Below are positions 6,147-6,561 of a stretch of 6,561 nt of DNA, piece after piece. Below the pieces are notes generated by a model, which saw only the letters and a list, made by a program, of their open reading frames with translations, searched no databases and was not told where the DNA came from. The translations under genes and the position numbers were made by a program. The DNA is from Candidatus Caccousia avistercoris (GTDB lineage Bacteria > Bacillota > Clostridia > Oscillospirales > Acutalibacteraceae), in NCBI GenBank assembly GCA_018715025.1, contig DVMK01000058.1, forward strand, positions 1 to 6,561. The letters run 5' to 3'. How positions within the stretch are numbered: the first letter of the stretch is position 1; each line of letters starts with the position of its first letter.

Positions 6147-6179
6147 GTGTATTATACACGTATCCTTCCCGGAATGAAA
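6147..6179 (-). promoter_or_regulatory. GH116 promoter with operator-like inverted repeat over the -10 box
   Basis: A perfect TATAAT lies on the minus strand at 6156-6151. The -35 position at 17-bp spacing (6179-6174, TTTCAT) is poor, so the promoter may need an activator. A perfect inverted repeat GTGTAT-T-ATACAC (6147-6159) covers the whole -10 box, where a bound repressor would block RNA polymerase. Transcription would start near 6144, giving a leader of about 80 nt. A link to sugar control is inference. Confidence 0.5.
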
Positions 6180-6275
6180 TCCAAATTTTACGGTTTTTCT
6201 ATCACTTTTTTCCTCTTTTTTCAGAGGAACCGGCCGGCGCGCCCTATTCCCGGATGGTCCAGGCCTAACCCCGGT

Positions 6276-6293
6276 AAAAAGCCGCGTTTCGGC
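6276..6293 (-). terminator. Second, weaker terminator of the XRE gene
   Basis: On the minus strand GCCG-AAACG-CGGC followed by five T (6280-6276). The stem is only 4 bp, so alone it would be weak; it lies just after the main hairpin and could act as a backup. Its sequence is close to the hairpin at 99-121. Confidence 0.4.
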
Positions 6294-6303
6294 AAAGCAT
6301 GCG

Positions 6304-6356
6304 AAAAGGCCCTGGGCCGCCTGTGGGGCGCACACCCCCAAGCGGCCCAGGGCCTT
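6304..6356 (-). terminator. Main terminator of the XRE gene
   Basis: AAGGCCCTGGGCCGC (6306-6320) and GCGGCCCAGGGCCTT (6342-6356) form a perfect 15-bp stem. The 21-base loop can add an inner 5-bp stem (TGGGG/CCCCA). On the minus strand it ends in four T (6307-6304). It begins ten bases after the stop codon of the gene at 6366, and separates that gene from the GH116 promoter. Confidence 0.8.
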
Positions 6357-6365
6357 CTGTTTGGG

Positions 6366-6561
6366 TTATTCCTGAACAGGCGGCTGCTCCTCCGTTTTTT
6401 CTTCCGCATCCGCCTTCTTCTCTGGCCCGGCATCCTCCGGCTTCCCGTTTTCTTCCTCTTTTTCTTCTTCCTCCCCTTCTTCCTCTTCCACCGCCGGATC
6501 CTCCTCATAGCCGAGAAGCCAGCCTACTGTAACGCCTAAAATCCTGGCAAGGGAAACCAGC
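6366..6561 (-). CDS. C-terminal part of XRE-type HTH regulator with acidic tail (runs off right edge)
   Basis: The last 64 residues of a protein that enters from the right edge. It opens with LVSLARILGVTVGWLLGYEE, which matches the final helices of the Cro/C1 (XRE, HTH_3) DNA-binding domain, where the family has L-x-x-I-A-x-x-L-G-V-S-x-x-Y-L-L-G. The remaining 40 or so residues are low-complexity and very acidic, dominated by Glu with some Lys, Pro and Ala, and probably disordered. The recognition helix itself is outside the window. Proteins of this type are small transcription regulators; its target is unknown, and its position upstream of the GH116 gene, past two terminators, does not by itself tie the two together. 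Confidence 0.75.
   Translation of the reverse strand, partial: LVSLARILGVTVGWLLGYEEDPAVEEEEGEEEEKEEENGKPEDAGPEKKADAEEKTEEQPPVQE

Noticed and set aside
6212..6227. CCTCT/AGAGG hairpin with T-rich loop upstream of the GH116 promoter
   Set aside because: The stem is only 5 bp and on the minus strand it is followed by A rather than T; two better terminators already lie upstream.
6231..6242. GC-rich palindromes CCGGCCGG and GGCGCGCC
   Set aside because: They overlap each other in a GC-rich stretch and have no position relative to a promoter or gene that suggests a role.
6063..6341. N-terminal extension of the GH116 protein by 93 codons
   Set aside because: The extension would cover the terminator region, a TATAAT promoter and the ribosome binding site, and family members begin close to the conserved G-x-P-L-G-G-I-G motif.
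4701..6539. Long open frame on the plus strand opposite the GH116 gene (over 600 codons)
   Set aside because: The translation is low in recognisable domains, rich in Gly/Pro/Val/Gln/His as expected of an antisense frame, and crosses promoters and terminators of the minus strand; the GH116 motifs are unambiguous.

Overview
The window looks like a piece of a GC-rich, low-motility-type Firmicutes chromosome, most likely a gut clostridium of the Oscillospiraceae/Ruminococcaceae kind. This is an inference. It rests on strong AGGAGG-type ribosome binding sites, AT-rich intergenic control regions between GC-rich genes, a YbiT/YkpA-like ABC-F ATPase, a leaderless von Willebrand A protein of a type I associate with Clostridia, a bacterial GH116 glycosidase, and the start of what looks like an IS1182-type transposase.

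Layout from left to right: (1) 1-72, minus strand: the first 24 codons of a probable transposase running off the left edge, with its own ribosome binding site and a hairpin/T-run terminator just upstream. (2) 121-280: no gene recognised, only GC-rich palindromes. (3) 281-377: promoter and a short structured leader. (4) 378-1973, plus strand: complete ABC-F ATPase, followed by a hairpin over its stop codon and a strong terminator. (5) 2066-3448, minus strand: complete 460-aa vWA-domain protein, convergent with the ABC-F gene. (6) 3449-3605: promoter region of the vWA gene and terminator of the next gene. (7) 3606-6062, minus strand: complete 818-aa GH116 family glycosidase. (8) 6063-6365: GH116 leader and promoter, with an inverted repeat across the -10 box, then two tandem terminators. 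(9) 6366-6561, minus strand: the 3' end of an XRE-type helix-turn-helix regulator with a very acidic tail.

The genes do not form an obvious pathway. Each of the three complete genes has its own ribosome binding site and is separated from its neighbours by hairpin terminators or a convergent junction, so they appear to be single-gene transcripts. The parts most worth a second look are the ABC-F leader, which can form two mutually exclusive hairpins, one of which covers the ribosome binding site; the inactivated-looking second ATPase site of the ABC-F protein; and the cysteine-rich leaderless vWA protein, which has a sporulation-type promoter candidate. I found no CRISPR array, tRNA, rRNA or defence system here.
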